A DNA stretch of 7,740 bases, from the NCBI GenBank assembly GCA_000495415.1, contig AWGX01001009.1:1-7740 (forward strand), read 5' to 3'. Source of the stretch: Smithella sp. ME-1. GTDB taxonomy: Bacteria > Desulfobacterota > Syntrophia > Syntrophales > Smithellaceae. The position numbers and the translations under genes were made by a program. The notes beneath the pieces were generated by a model. The model saw only the letters and a list, made by a program, of their open reading frames with translations, had not been told where the DNA came from and did not search any database. Of this stretch, positions 1 through 7,118 are shown in pieces (position 1 is the first letter of the stretch; each line of letters opens with the position of its first letter).

Positions 1-27
1 GGACATATTATTTGCTTCTTACACATG

Positions 28-52
28 CAAAAAATATCAGCGATATTTTTTG
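28..52 (-). terminator. A/T-rich hairpin downstream of moeA, possible rho-independent terminator
   Basis: Positions 28-38 and 42-52 are perfect 11-bp inverted repeats around a 3-nt loop. The arms read CAAAAAATATC and GATATTTTTTG. On the minus strand the structure starts about 16 nt after the moeA stop codon and ends in a run of six T, as an intrinsic terminator would. The stem is almost all A/T and the T run is itself part of the stem, so it is thermodynamically weak. The symmetry means it could act in both directions. The gene to the left is outside the window, so convergent use cannot be judged. Confidence 0.4.
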
Positions 53-68
53 TTCTGAACGCAATAAG

Positions 69-1307
69 CTAAAATTGGAGAGAATCGGATTGAAATAAAG
101 AGTTATCCAGTAACTGCACGGTTACCTCTGAGCCCTTCTTAATTCTGGTTTCTTTTTCTCCCATGACAATAAGACCGTTGGCGGTGACCATCGATTTAAG
201 AATACCGGAACCCTGATCGCCGGTTGTGGCGACAATGTATTTATCTTTTTCCTTCTTAACTGTGGCGCGTATAAAATGCCTGAAGCCCGCCTGTTTTTGG
301 AAGTCTTCTGTACAAATCGCTTTTATAGTCTGTCTAAAAATATTTTTATACCCCTGCATTTTTAAAAGAGAAGGGCGTACAAACTGTTCGAAAGAAACCA
401 TTGCGGATACAGGATTACCCGGCAGACCGAATAGCGGAACGCCTTCAATAGCTCCGAACGCAAGCGGTTTGCCCGGCCGCATGGCTACCTGCCAGAAGTG
501 CATGGCATTGCCGATTTCTCCCATGACGTTTTTAACAAAATCGAAATCGCCGACGGAAACACCCCCTGAAGAAATGATGACGTCGGAATGCAGGGCGGTC
601 TTGAATTTTTCCTGCAGGTCGGTTTTTTTATCTTTGGAAATTCCCAGCATTACCGGAATAGCTCCGCATTCCAGTACCTGCGCTGCCAGTGAATAACTGT
701 TGCTGTTGACTATTTTACCCGGAGGAGGATCTGTTTCGATATCCACAAGTTCATCACCGGTGGACATAATCGCCACGCTCGGTTTCTGATAAACACTGAC
801 AAAAGCCTTGCCTAAAGCGGCAAGCATTCCGATATCAGCGGGACGTAAAACATTTCCTTTTTTAATAACGAGCTCACCTTTATGTACATCTTCCCCGGCA
901 AAACGGATATTGTCTCCTTTTTTTGCCGAAGTGTAGATGATAACAGTTTTGCTTTCTTTAAGTGTATCTTCCTGGCGAACAACCGCATCAGCGCCTTCAG
1001 GGATTACCGCACCGGTCATGATGCGGGCTGCTTCGCCTTTATTTATTTTTTTTTTGGCGACTTTACCCGCAGGTATGTCTTCGATTATTTTTAACTTAGC
1101 AGATTTATTTTTTGTTGCGCCTTTGGTATCGGTATAGCGCACTGCATAGCCGTCCATCGCTGAATTATTAGCGGAAGGTATATTACGCGGCGCAAAAATG
1201 TCTGAGCCGATGACCCGTCCGCGCCCATCCAAAATGTTTATTTTCTCCAAACCCAGCGGTTTGAAGTTAGTAAGAATTGTCTTTAAGGCTTCTTCCACAG
1301 AAATCAT
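69..1307 (-). CDS. moeA: Molybdopterin molybdenumtransferase MoeA
   Basis: MoeA inserts molybdate into adenylylated molybdopterin, the last common step of molybdenum cofactor synthesis in the cytoplasm. The 412-residue length matches the family (about 400-411). Motifs in order are NNSAMDGYAV at 47-56, IMTGA..PEGADAVV at 96-110, NIRFAGEDV at 133-141, STGDEL at 182-187, SGGVSVGDFDFV at 247-258 (the MoCF-binding domain), MRPGKPLAFG at 276-285 and GLPGNPVS at 294-301. The C-terminal beta-barrel domain covers roughly 330-405. The ATG start is supported by GGAG seven nt upstream and a plausible promoter further out. The gene is divergent from mfd and no other cofactor gene is in view. It looks intact, with all the expected motifs. 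A MogA/CinA-type protein is excluded because the N-terminal MoeA domains and the C-terminal domain are both present. Confidence 0.96.
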   Translation of the reverse strand: MISVEEALKTILTNFKPLGLEKINILDGRGRVIGSDIFAPRNIPSANNSAMDGYAVRYTDTKGATKNKSAKLKIIEDIPAGKVAKKKINKGEAARIMTGAVIPEGADAVVRQEDTLKESKTVIIYTSAKKGDNIRFAGEDVHKGELVIKKGNVLRPADIGMLAALGKAFVSVYQKPSVAIMSTGDELVDIETDPPPGKIVNSNSYSLAAQVLECGAIPVMLGISKDKKTDLQEKFKTALHSDVIISSGGVSVGDFDFVKNVMGEIGNAMHFWQVAMRPGKPLAFGAIEGVPLFGLPGNPVSAMVSFEQFVRPSLLKMQGYKNIFRQTIKAICTEDFQKQAGFRHFIRATVKKEKDKYIVATTGDQGSGILKSMVTANGLIVMGEKETRIKKGSEVTVQLLDNSLFQSDSLQF

Positions 1308-1314
1308 GTCTAAT

Positions 1315-1318
1315 CTCC
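1315..1318 (-). promoter_or_regulatory. Ribosome binding site of moeA
   Basis: The minus strand reads GGAG, with seven nt between it and the ATG at 1307-1305. This is a well-placed Shine-Dalgarno core and fixes the moeA start. Confidence 0.7.
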
Positions 1319-1335
1319 AACAAATTTATATAAAC

Positions 1336-1363
1336 AGTTTATCAAAGACCGGGCAGTTGTCAA
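1336..1363 (-). promoter_or_regulatory. Probable sigma70-type promoter of moeA
   Basis: The minus strand carries a perfect TTGACA -35 box (1363-1358), a 16-nt spacer and TAAACT as -10 (1341-1336, four of six consensus bases). Transcription would start near 1329, giving a leader of about 20 nt. That is too short for a riboswitch such as a Moco RNA. The call rests on consensus matching only. Confidence 0.5.
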
Positions 1364-1415
1364 CAGGTATTGGAAAATCAGTTATAAATGTAATTTCTAA
1401 GAAAAAATATTTTAA

Positions 1416-1444
1416 TTGAATTATCCGGAAAAGAAGATTAGAAA
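1416..1444 (+). promoter_or_regulatory. Weak candidate promoter for mfd and downstream genes
   Basis: TTGAAT (1416-1421) and TAGAAA (1439-1444) are spaced by 17 nt, and each matches four of six consensus bases. A start near 1451 would place the 13-bp hairpin at 1458-1499 in the mfd leader RNA. A rival is TTGTCA at 1357-1362, which overlaps the moeA -35 box but has only TATAAA at 20 nt spacing. Neither is strong, and in an A/T-rich stretch such matches arise by chance. Confidence 0.2.
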
Positions 1445-1457
1445 AATACCTAAACGT

Positions 1458-1502
1458 ACCCATTCTGGATTGAAGTTCTATTTCTGATCCAGAATGGGTT
1501 TT
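1458..1502 (+). terminator. Perfect 13-bp hairpin plus TTTT just upstream of mfd (terminator or leader attenuator)
   Basis: ACCCATTCTGGAT at 1458-1470 is repeated in inverted form, without mismatch, at 1487-1499. The loop is 16 nt and the right arm runs into TTTT (1499-1502). This has the shape of a rho-independent terminator on the plus strand. However, it lies between two divergent genes and only 25 nt before the mfd ATG, so there is no upstream plus-strand gene in view for it to end. It could insulate mfd from readthrough, act as a leader attenuator or stabilising 5' hairpin, or be a DNA operator. The inverted repeat is certain; its role is not. Confidence 0.55.
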
Positions 1503-1527
1503 GGTGTTGATTGAATTTTAACAAAGA

Positions 1528-4500
1528 ATGTTTGGGATTACATCAGTGCGGAAAATTATCACAAAACAAAATAAGGAAGACATCGGACCTTTACGTAATC
1601 TGCTACAGCAGACTGAACAGGGATTAACAAAGATTGATATAAGCGGACTAAAAGGTGCTGCTCGTCCTTTTCTGGTATCGCTTCTTTTTAATCGTTTGGA
1701 TAAGTCTCTGTTTGTTGTTTGTCCGGAAGAGAAAGAAGCCGCGGTGTTTGCGCGGGATTTAGCATTATTTCTGGAAGGAGAGGTTGTATTTTATTATCCG
1801 CCGCTCGATTTTCTGACAGTTGACATGTTTGCTCTCCAAAAAGAAGAAGAATTGACTCGTCTGGAAGCACTTGCCGGTCTGCAAATAAAAACAAAAATAG
1901 TTGTGGTTACTTCTGTGGCCGCCTTAATGCAGAAAGTAATGCCCTTTGCCCAATTTAATCAATATCTGCAAATAATTTCCGCTGGCGATATAATTATCAG
2001 AGACGAATTCTGCTCGCATCTGTTGTCCGGTAATTACAAAAGAGTGAGTCTGGTGGAGGAAAAAGGAGAGTTCAGTATCCGGGGAAACATTATTGACATT
2101 TTCCCTCCTGCTGAAAAAAATCCTCTAAGACTGGAAATGCTGGGTGACGAGATCGAATCTATCAGAAATTTCAACCCTTCCTCTCAGCGCTCTACGGGGC
2201 AGATATCTGCCTTTGTCGTGTCGCCGGCAGGTGAGGTATTGGTCAACCCGCAGTCGCTGGAGTTGGCTGTTCGCAATATCCGGCGGCGCGCCGCCGACCT
2301 TTCCCTTTCACGTGAGATTCGTAACAGTCTGGTAGATACGCTACAGAACAATCTGGCCATTTCCATCAACCCGATATTTCTACCGCTGTTTTATGAAGCA
2401 TATGACGATAACGGATTTTCACATGATAAACTATCCAGCCTTTTTGATTATTTACCGAAAAATACTTTAATGATTTTGGATAATCCGCTGGCCATAAATC
2501 AGTCTATTCAGAACGCGGAACTGAGTGTCGACAAATTGTTATTCAAGACTAAAAACAGCGGCAAGTTCTATCTGGAAAAGGAAAACGCTTATGTTGATCC
2601 GGGCAGTATCTTACTCAATATGGGCAGGGTCGAACATATTTTTCTGGAAGGACTTGATCTGGATCAGGAAAAGGACGTGGCTTCATCTGCTGTTAATTTT
2701 GAAACTTATCAGTATCGATGCGAGGGAGAACTGCTTGCCGGGGAGATCAGGGAAGACGCTTTTCTGCGCTGGACAGTAGAAAAGATTAAATCATGGTTAT
2801 CCAATGGGATGATAATTTTGTTTTTCTGTCCGGATAAGGAAGCTTTGCAGCGGATGAGGCATATGCTTTTATCTTATGACATGCCGGTGCAGACTTTATC
2901 TGAACACAAATCGGCTCTGGAGATTATTTCCCGGTGGGAAGGAAACTCTCAATTGATGTTACTGGAGGGAGAAATTTCCACCAGTTTTATTATTCCGGCG
3001 ATGAATCTGGTTTGTTTGAGCGAGGAAGAAATATTTGTTAAAAAAGCGCCCCGCCGAAGGGTTAGGCCGACACGCGAAGGTTATTTTTTAAAATCGTTCG
3101 GAGATTTGAAAGAAGGCGATTTTGTCGTTCATACAGATTTCGGCATTGGCGTTTATCGCGGCTTGAAAAAAATTACGGTGAAAAAAATCGAGAATGATTT
3201 TCTGGTTATTGAATATGCAGACGGCGATAAGCTCTACATTCCTGTTAATTCTCTCGAGAGAATTCAACGCTATCTTGGCCCGGAAGGATATGTGCCGAAA
3301 ATAGACAAAATGGGCGGCACTTCCTGGGAAGCAATTAAAGAAAAAGTTAAAAAATCAGTCAGGGAATACGCCGAAGAACTTGTCGCTATTTATGCCGCCC
3401 GCGAAGCGTTGGAAAGAAAATCATTTGCTCCGCCGGACAGAATTTACGAGGAATTCTGCTCTACATTTGAATTTGAAGAAACGCCGGATCAAGTCAAAGC
3501 AATTGAAGATGTTCATCTGGACATGGATGACGGCAAACCCATGGATCGTCTTGTTTGCGGCGATGCCGGTTTTGGAAAAACAGAAATTGCGATTCGTTCG
3601 GCTTTTCGCGCTGTCATGGACGGTAAGCAGGTTGCAGTTTTAGTGCCCACGACTATTCTGGCGGAACAGCATTATCAGACTTTTTCCCGCCGTTTCAATG
3701 ATTTTCCCGTTCGCGTGGAAGTATTGAACCGTTTTAAAAGCACTAGCGAACAAAAAAAAATTGTACAAGAGCTACAAAGTCAAAAGGTGGATATTGTCGT
3801 TGGGACGCATCGCCTGCTGCAAAAAGACGTGGAGTTTAAAGATTTAGGATTGGTGATAATCGATGAAGAACAGCGTTTTGGCGTTTCACACAAGGAAAAA
3901 TTAAAAAAGATGCGCACGCTGGTCGATGTACTGACGCTTTCGGCAACGCCGATTCCACGGACGCTTCATTTATCGCTGATCGGTATCAGGGATTTATCCA
4001 TTATCAACACGCCGCCGGAAGACCGTGTGTCCATAAAAACTTATGTTCTGGAATTCGATGAGGATGCGATTAAAGCGGCCGTCGAAAAAGAGCTGGCACG
4101 CGGTGGTCAGGTGTTCTTTGTCCATGACCGGGTGCGGTCGATTTATTCCATCGCACGTCTGGTTCAACGTCTGGTGCCGCTCTCGAGAGTCGGAGTTGTG
4201 CATGGTCAGATGAAATCTGCGGAAATTGAAAAGGCAATGGCTAAATTTGTGAGGCAGGAATTCGATGTTCTTGTTTGCACCACTATTATCGGTTCCGGTC
4301 TGGATATCCCTACAGCCAATACTATAATTATCAATCGTGCCGAGAAATTCGGATTGGCGCAGCTTTATCAGATTCGTGGCCGCGTGGGACGTTCCAATCG
4401 GGAGGCATTTGCTTATCTGTTGCTGCCGAAGGGAGCGCTACTTTCACGCGAAGCAATGAAGAGATTGCAAGTAATAAAGGAATTTTCAGAGCCTGGTTCC

Positions 4501-5100
4501 GGATTCAGAATAGCATACAATGATTTGGAAATCCGGGGTGGGGGAAATCTGTTGGGTATTTCCCAATCGGGACATATTTCGGCGGTCGGTTATGAGCTTT
4601 ATACGGAATTGATGGAAAAGACGGTTCGGGAGATCAAAGGAGAAATAATCGTTGAAGAAGAATCGCTGCCTGAAATTCAATTGGGCATTTCAGCGTTTAT
4701 TCCGGAAGAATATGTGCAGGATGTTCATCAACGGCTGGTTTTATATAAAAGAATATCTTTGGCAGAAAACGAAGAAGACCTCAATCAAATCAGAAATGAA
4801 TTTCAGGATTGTTATGGTAATTTACCGAAATCAGTGGATAATTTACTTCGGGTAATCGGCATAAGAAATTATCTTAAACCGATCAAAGGTAAAAAAATGG
4901 GTTATGACGGGAAATATCTGTATATTTTCTTCCGGGATAACTCTCCGGTCGATCCGGCAAAGATTATTTCTCTTTACCGTAAGAAAATTAAAGACTTACG
5001 TTTTACGCCGGATTATAAATTGTTTGTGCCCGTCCCAAACCTTAATGAAACCCAGATATTGGAACAGGCTGATTTATTATTAAAGATGCTTGCTCAATAG
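1528..5100 (+). CDS. mfd: Transcription-repair coupling factor Mfd
   Basis: Mfd is a cytoplasmic DNA translocase that pushes stalled RNA polymerase off lesions and recruits UvrA. At 1190 residues it is slightly longer than E. coli Mfd (1148). The UvrB-like module is at about 35-310; its Walker A is degenerate, as is normal, and the GEFSIRG..DIFPP block (180-194) and DEIESIR (207-213) mark the UvrA-contact region. The CarD-like RNA polymerase interaction domain is at about 522-590. The translocase has GDAGFGKTE (678-686), [10 protein letters not shown] (706-715), GTHRLL (759-764), DEEQ (779-782), SAT (805-807), motif V (918-928) and QIRGRVGR (948-955). The TRG region has [12 protein letters not shown] (999-1010), and the C-terminal D7 domain covers about 1045-1185. 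Motif V reads [10 protein letters not shown], with Gly922 where Glu is usual. ATG 1528 is the first possible start, since an in-frame TAA lies at 1519. Its Shine-Dalgarno is weak, and GTG at codon 7 is an alternative. Confidence 0.98.
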   Translation: MFGITSVRKIITKQNKEDIGPLRNLLQQTEQGLTKIDISGLKGAARPFLVSLLFNRLDKSLFVVCPEEKEAAVFARDLALFLEGEVVFYYPPLDFLTVDMFALQKEEELTRLEALAGLQIKTKIVVVTSVAALMQKVMPFAQFNQYLQIISAGDIIIRDEFCSHLLSGNYKRVSLVEEKGEFSIRGNIIDIFPPAEKNPLRLEMLGDEIESIRNFNPSSQRSTGQISAFVVSPAGEVLVNPQSLELAVRNIRRRAADLSLSREIRNSLVDTLQNNLAISINPIFLPLFYEAYDDNGFSHDKLSSLFDYLPKNTLMILDNPLAINQSIQNAELSVDKLLFKTKNSGKFYLEKENAYVDPGSILLNMGRVEHIFLEGLDLDQEKDVASSAVNFETYQYRCEGELLAGEIREDAFLRWTVEKIKSWLSNGMIILFFCPDKEALQRMRHMLLSYDMPVQTLSEHKSALEIISRWEGNSQLMLLEGEISTSFIIPAMNLVCLSEEEIFVKKAPRRRVRPTREGYFLKSFGDLKEGDFVVHTDFGIGVYRGLKKITVKKIENDFLVIEYADGDKLYIPVNSLERIQRYLGPEGYVPKIDKMGGTSWEAIKEKVKKSVREYAEELVAIYAAREALERKSFAPPDRIYEEFCSTFEFEETPDQVKAIEDVHLDMDDGKPMDRLVCGDAGFGKTEIAIRSAFRAVMDGKQVAVLVPTTILAEQHYQTFSRRFNDFPVRVEVLNRFKSTSEQKKIVQELQSQKVDIVVGTHRLLQKDVEFKDLGLVIIDEEQRFGVSHKEKLKKMRTLVDVLTLSATPIPRTLHLSLIGIRDLSIINTPPEDRVSIKTYVLEFDEDAIKAAVEKELARGGQVFFVHDRVRSIYSIARLVQRLVPLSRVGVVHGQMKSAEIEKAMAKFVRQEFDVLVCTTIIGSGLDIPTANTIIINRAEKFGLAQLYQIRGRVGRSNREAFAYLLLPKGALLSREAMKRLQVIKEFSEPGSGFRIAYNDLEIRGGGNLLGISQSGHISAVGYELYTELMEKTVREIKGEIIVEEESLPEIQLGISAFIPEEYVQDVHQRLVLYKRISLAENEEDLNQIRNEFQDCYGNLPKSVDNLLRVIGIRNYLKPIKGKKMGYDGKYLYIFFRDNSPVDPAKIISLYRKKIKDLRFTPDYKLFVPVPNLNETQILEQADLLLKMLAQ
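2281..2296. repeat. Perfect 16-bp GC-only palindrome inside mfd
   Basis: CGGCGGCGCGCCGCCG is its own reverse complement and contains only G and C, in a gene otherwise of moderate GC. It encodes RRRAA in the UvrB-like module. It could form a 6-bp hairpin with a CGCG loop in mRNA, but Arg/Ala codons favour such strings by chance. Confidence 0.6.
3247..3264. repeat. Perfect 18-bp palindrome inside mfd
   Basis: AATTCTCTCGAGAGAATT is a perfect palindrome, located where mfd encodes the conserved NSLERI stretch of the RNA polymerase interaction domain. Its central CTCTCGAGAG recurs at 4180-4189, read in another codon frame. No function is implied by this alone. Confidence 0.6.
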
Positions 5101-5126
5101 CCTCAATCAAGATATAAAGAAATATT

Positions 5127-6095
5127 ATGGTTAACACAAAACCGTACTCTGATGTTTCTTCCTCTGTTAATGAATTCAAAGTGACATTATCGCTTTGTTG
5201 CTTTGCTTTTTGCTTAGCTGTTCTTGCGTGCGACAATAAACCTTATATTGCGATAGTCAACGGTTCCAAAATCTACAAGGAAGATTATCGATCGCAACTG
5301 GATCGTAAAATACACATGTTGCCCAAAGATTTCTTAAATCAACCTGACTACAGGAAACGCTTTGAAGAAGAAGTTCTGGATGGCATGATCACAGAAAAAA
5401 TAATGTTTCTGCGCGCGCAGGAACTGAATATTTACGTTACCGATACCGAACTGGAAGAAAAAATTAAAGAATTTAAAAACGATTATGGAAAAGATTTTTT
5501 AGATTTGCTGGCGCAGGAAAATGTAAAATATGAGCAGTGGAAAGAAGATTTTAAAAAAGAGATACTTTTACAAAAACTTGTTGCAATAGATGTAAATTCA
5601 AAAATCAAAATAACGGATGATGAAGCCGAAAAATATTTTAATGAACACCGCAACAATTATAAAACGGAATCCCGTGTAAGAGTCTCACAGATAGTTGTCC
5701 GGGATTTAGCTTTGGCTAAACAAGTGGAGGCACGATTAAATACCGGTGAGGATTTTTCTGCCGTAGCTGCGGAAGTATCTGTCGGACCCGAAGCCAACCG
5801 TGGCGGAGATTTGGGGTTTATCACCAGACAAATCATGCCGGAACCTTTAGATAAAACTATTTTCAGCCTGCCCGTTAATCGGATAAGTCCGATTGTTCAG
5901 AGTTCTTATGGATTTCATATTTTTAAAGTTCTGGAAGTTCAACCTGCCGGAATTAGAAAATTTAAGGATAGTAAGGAAAAAATTATTTTCGATATCCGGT
6001 CGCAAAAAGAAGATGCCGCTTTTGAAAACTGGCTTAAGGCATTAAAAACGAAAGCGGTTATTAAAAAAGAAAATAATATGCTGGGAAAAGAATAA
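5127..6095 (+). CDS. SurA/PrsA-like parvulin-domain lipoprotein (peptidylprolyl isomerase family)
   Basis: This is a 322-residue envelope folding factor. Residues 19-34 are hydrophobic and end in VLA before Cys35, which fits a lipobox, so it is probably lipid-anchored. Asp36-Asn37 follow, a combination that in E. coli keeps lipoproteins in the inner membrane. A SurA_N-like helical region with IAIVNGSKI at 41-49 spans about 38-178. One parvulin domain spans about 181-275, with NRGGDLGF (224-231), F..P (246-249) and YGFHIFKV (261-268). The first conserved His of parvulins is replaced by Gln188, so isomerase activity is doubtful and chaperone function is possible. It starts 26 nt after mfd with only a weak AAGA ribosome site, and an in-frame TAA at 5115 rules out a longer start. 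The stretch before the hydrophobic segment is unusually long (18 residues) and includes acidic residues. It is a homologue of the next gene. Confidence 0.88.
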   Translation: MVNTKPYSDVSSSVNEFKVTLSLCCFAFCLAVLACDNKPYIAIVNGSKIYKEDYRSQLDRKIHMLPKDFLNQPDYRKRFEEEVLDGMITEKIMFLRAQELNIYVTDTELEEKIKEFKNDYGKDFLDLLAQENVKYEQWKEDFKKEILLQKLVAIDVNSKIKITDDEAEKYFNEHRNNYKTESRVRVSQIVVRDLALAKQVEARLNTGEDFSAVAAEVSVGPEANRGGDLGFITRQIMPEPLDKTIFSLPVNRISPIVQSSYGFHIFKVLEVQPAGIRKFKDSKEKIIFDIRSQKEDAAFENWLKALKTKAVIKKENNMLGKE

Positions 6096-6110
6096 ATAAA
6101 ATTACAAAAT

Positions 6111-6115
6111 GGAGG
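6111..6115 (+). promoter_or_regulatory. Ribosome binding site of surA, supports the GTG start
   Basis: GGAGG lies seven nt before GTG at 6123. This is the strongest Shine-Dalgarno on the plus strand of the window. It decides for the GTG, which also gives a complete signal peptide. Confidence 0.85.
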
Positions 6116-6122
6116 AAACACC

Positions 6123-7097
6123 GTGAAATTTTATAGAAAATTATTCTTGATCTTAGGTGGTGTAATGCTTTTATGTACGCCGGTCTATGCTGAGGTTGTA
6201 GATAGAATTATTGCCGTAGTTAATGATGAGGTCATAACCCTTTATGAATTTAATGCCGCGTTTGAACCTTATCTGAAAAATATCGAAAACAGTTATAAAG
6301 GCAATGATAAGGAAGGAGTCATTAAACAGACGAGGACTGCTTTCTTACATCGACTTATTGATAATATACTAATTGAACAAGAGGCGAAAAAATCAGGTGC
6401 CGGAAGTATCGTTAAAGATGAGGAAGTTATGGATGTGATTCGGGACATAATGGCTAAACAAAAGTTGAGCATGCAGGATTTTCTGAAAAATCTTGCAAAA
6501 GAAGGAAACTCACTTGAATCCGTTAAGAAAGAAATAAGGATGCAGATGATGCGTGCCCGCTTGTTAAGACGGGAAATCAAATCCAAAGTAATTGTCACTG
6601 ATGAGGAAATAGGAGAATATTACAACAAAAACCGCCAGGATTATGAAGGTCAGGAAACTGTCAGAATTAAACAGCTTTTGTTGTTGATTCCTTCCAACGC
6701 GGATAAAACTGCAATAGATAAAGTGAAAAACGAGGCCATGCAATTACATAAACGTGTTATGGGTGGTGAATCTTTTGATTTGTTAATTATTAAATATTCT
6801 CAGGGACCGGCGGCCGCACAGGGCGGTGATGTGGGTTATGTCGGGAAAGGTACGATTATTCCGGAAGTAGAGAAGGTCGCATTTAACATTCCGCTGGGTC
6901 AGGTAAGTGAAGTAATCGAATCCAGTGTAGGATTTCATATAATTCAGGTCGTGGATAAAAAAGGAGCCGGATTGAAGCCGATCGTCGCTGTGCGGGAGGA
7001 GATAAGAACAAAACTTGAGGATGAGAAATTGGATAAAAAGTATGAAGAATGGATTGCTTCCGTCCGGACTAAATCACACATTGAAGTTAAGATGTAA
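6123..7097 (+). CDS. surA: Periplasmic chaperone SurA, single-parvulin-domain form
   Basis: SurA escorts outer-membrane proteins through the periplasm. The 324-residue protein opens with a classic Sec signal peptide: basic K2, R5 and K6, a hydrophobic run at 7-18, and VYA before a likely cut after Ala23. The mature end is [16 protein letters not shown], the hallmark SurA opening. The SurA N-terminal chaperone region covers about 24-175 and a single parvulin domain about 178-280. In the latter, YSQGP (225-229), QGGDVGY (233-239) and VGFHIIQV (269-276) are visible. E. coli SurA (428 residues) has two parvulin domains, so this is the shorter form. The first catalytic-type His is replaced by Gln184. 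The start is GTG with a strong GGAGG, 27 nt after the lipoprotein gene. The signal peptide has no lipobox, so the protein should be soluble. A general PpiC-type name is the alternative if SurA is reserved for the two-domain form. Confidence 0.9.
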   Translation: MKFYRKLFLILGGVMLLCTPVYAEVVDRIIAVVNDEVITLYEFNAAFEPYLKNIENSYKGNDKEGVIKQTRTAFLHRLIDNILIEQEAKKSGAGSIVKDEEVMDVIRDIMAKQKLSMQDFLKNLAKEGNSLESVKKEIRMQMMRARLLRREIKSKVIVTDEEIGEYYNKNRQDYEGQETVRIKQLLLLIPSNADKTAIDKVKNEAMQLHKRVMGGESFDLLIIKYSQGPAAAQGGDVGYVGKGTIIPEVEKVAFNIPLGQVSEVIESSVGFHIIQVVDKKGAGLKPIVAVREEIRTKLEDEKLDKKYEEWIASVRTKSHIEVKM

Positions 7098-7118
7098 AAA
7101 AAATTATACAATAATAAT

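Noticed and set aside
226..696. Open frame of 156 codons on the plus strand inside moeA
   Set aside because: It lies wholly antisense to a clearly conserved moeA. Its translation has no recognisable domain and is typical of a shadow frame.
1308..1335. Possible molybdenum-cofactor riboswitch before moeA
   Set aside because: The predicted leader is only about 20 nt and holds just the ribosome site, too short for any such RNA.
1563..1720. Missing Walker A in the N-terminal UvrB-like part of Mfd, seen as possible damage
   Set aside because: Loss of the nucleotide-binding motif in this module is normal for Mfd, whose active ATPase is the C-terminal translocase at 678-955.
6293..6598. Open frame of 101 codons on the minus strand inside surA
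   Set aside because: It is antisense to conserved surA, rich in Ser/Ile/Phe as shadow frames of Lys/Glu-rich genes are, and has no family signal.
6123..7097. SurA seen as truncated because it has one parvulin domain and not two
   Set aside because: The reading frame has a full signal peptide, an intact domain and a normal C-terminal tail before its stop. Single-domain SurA forms are a known variant, so no breakage is indicated.
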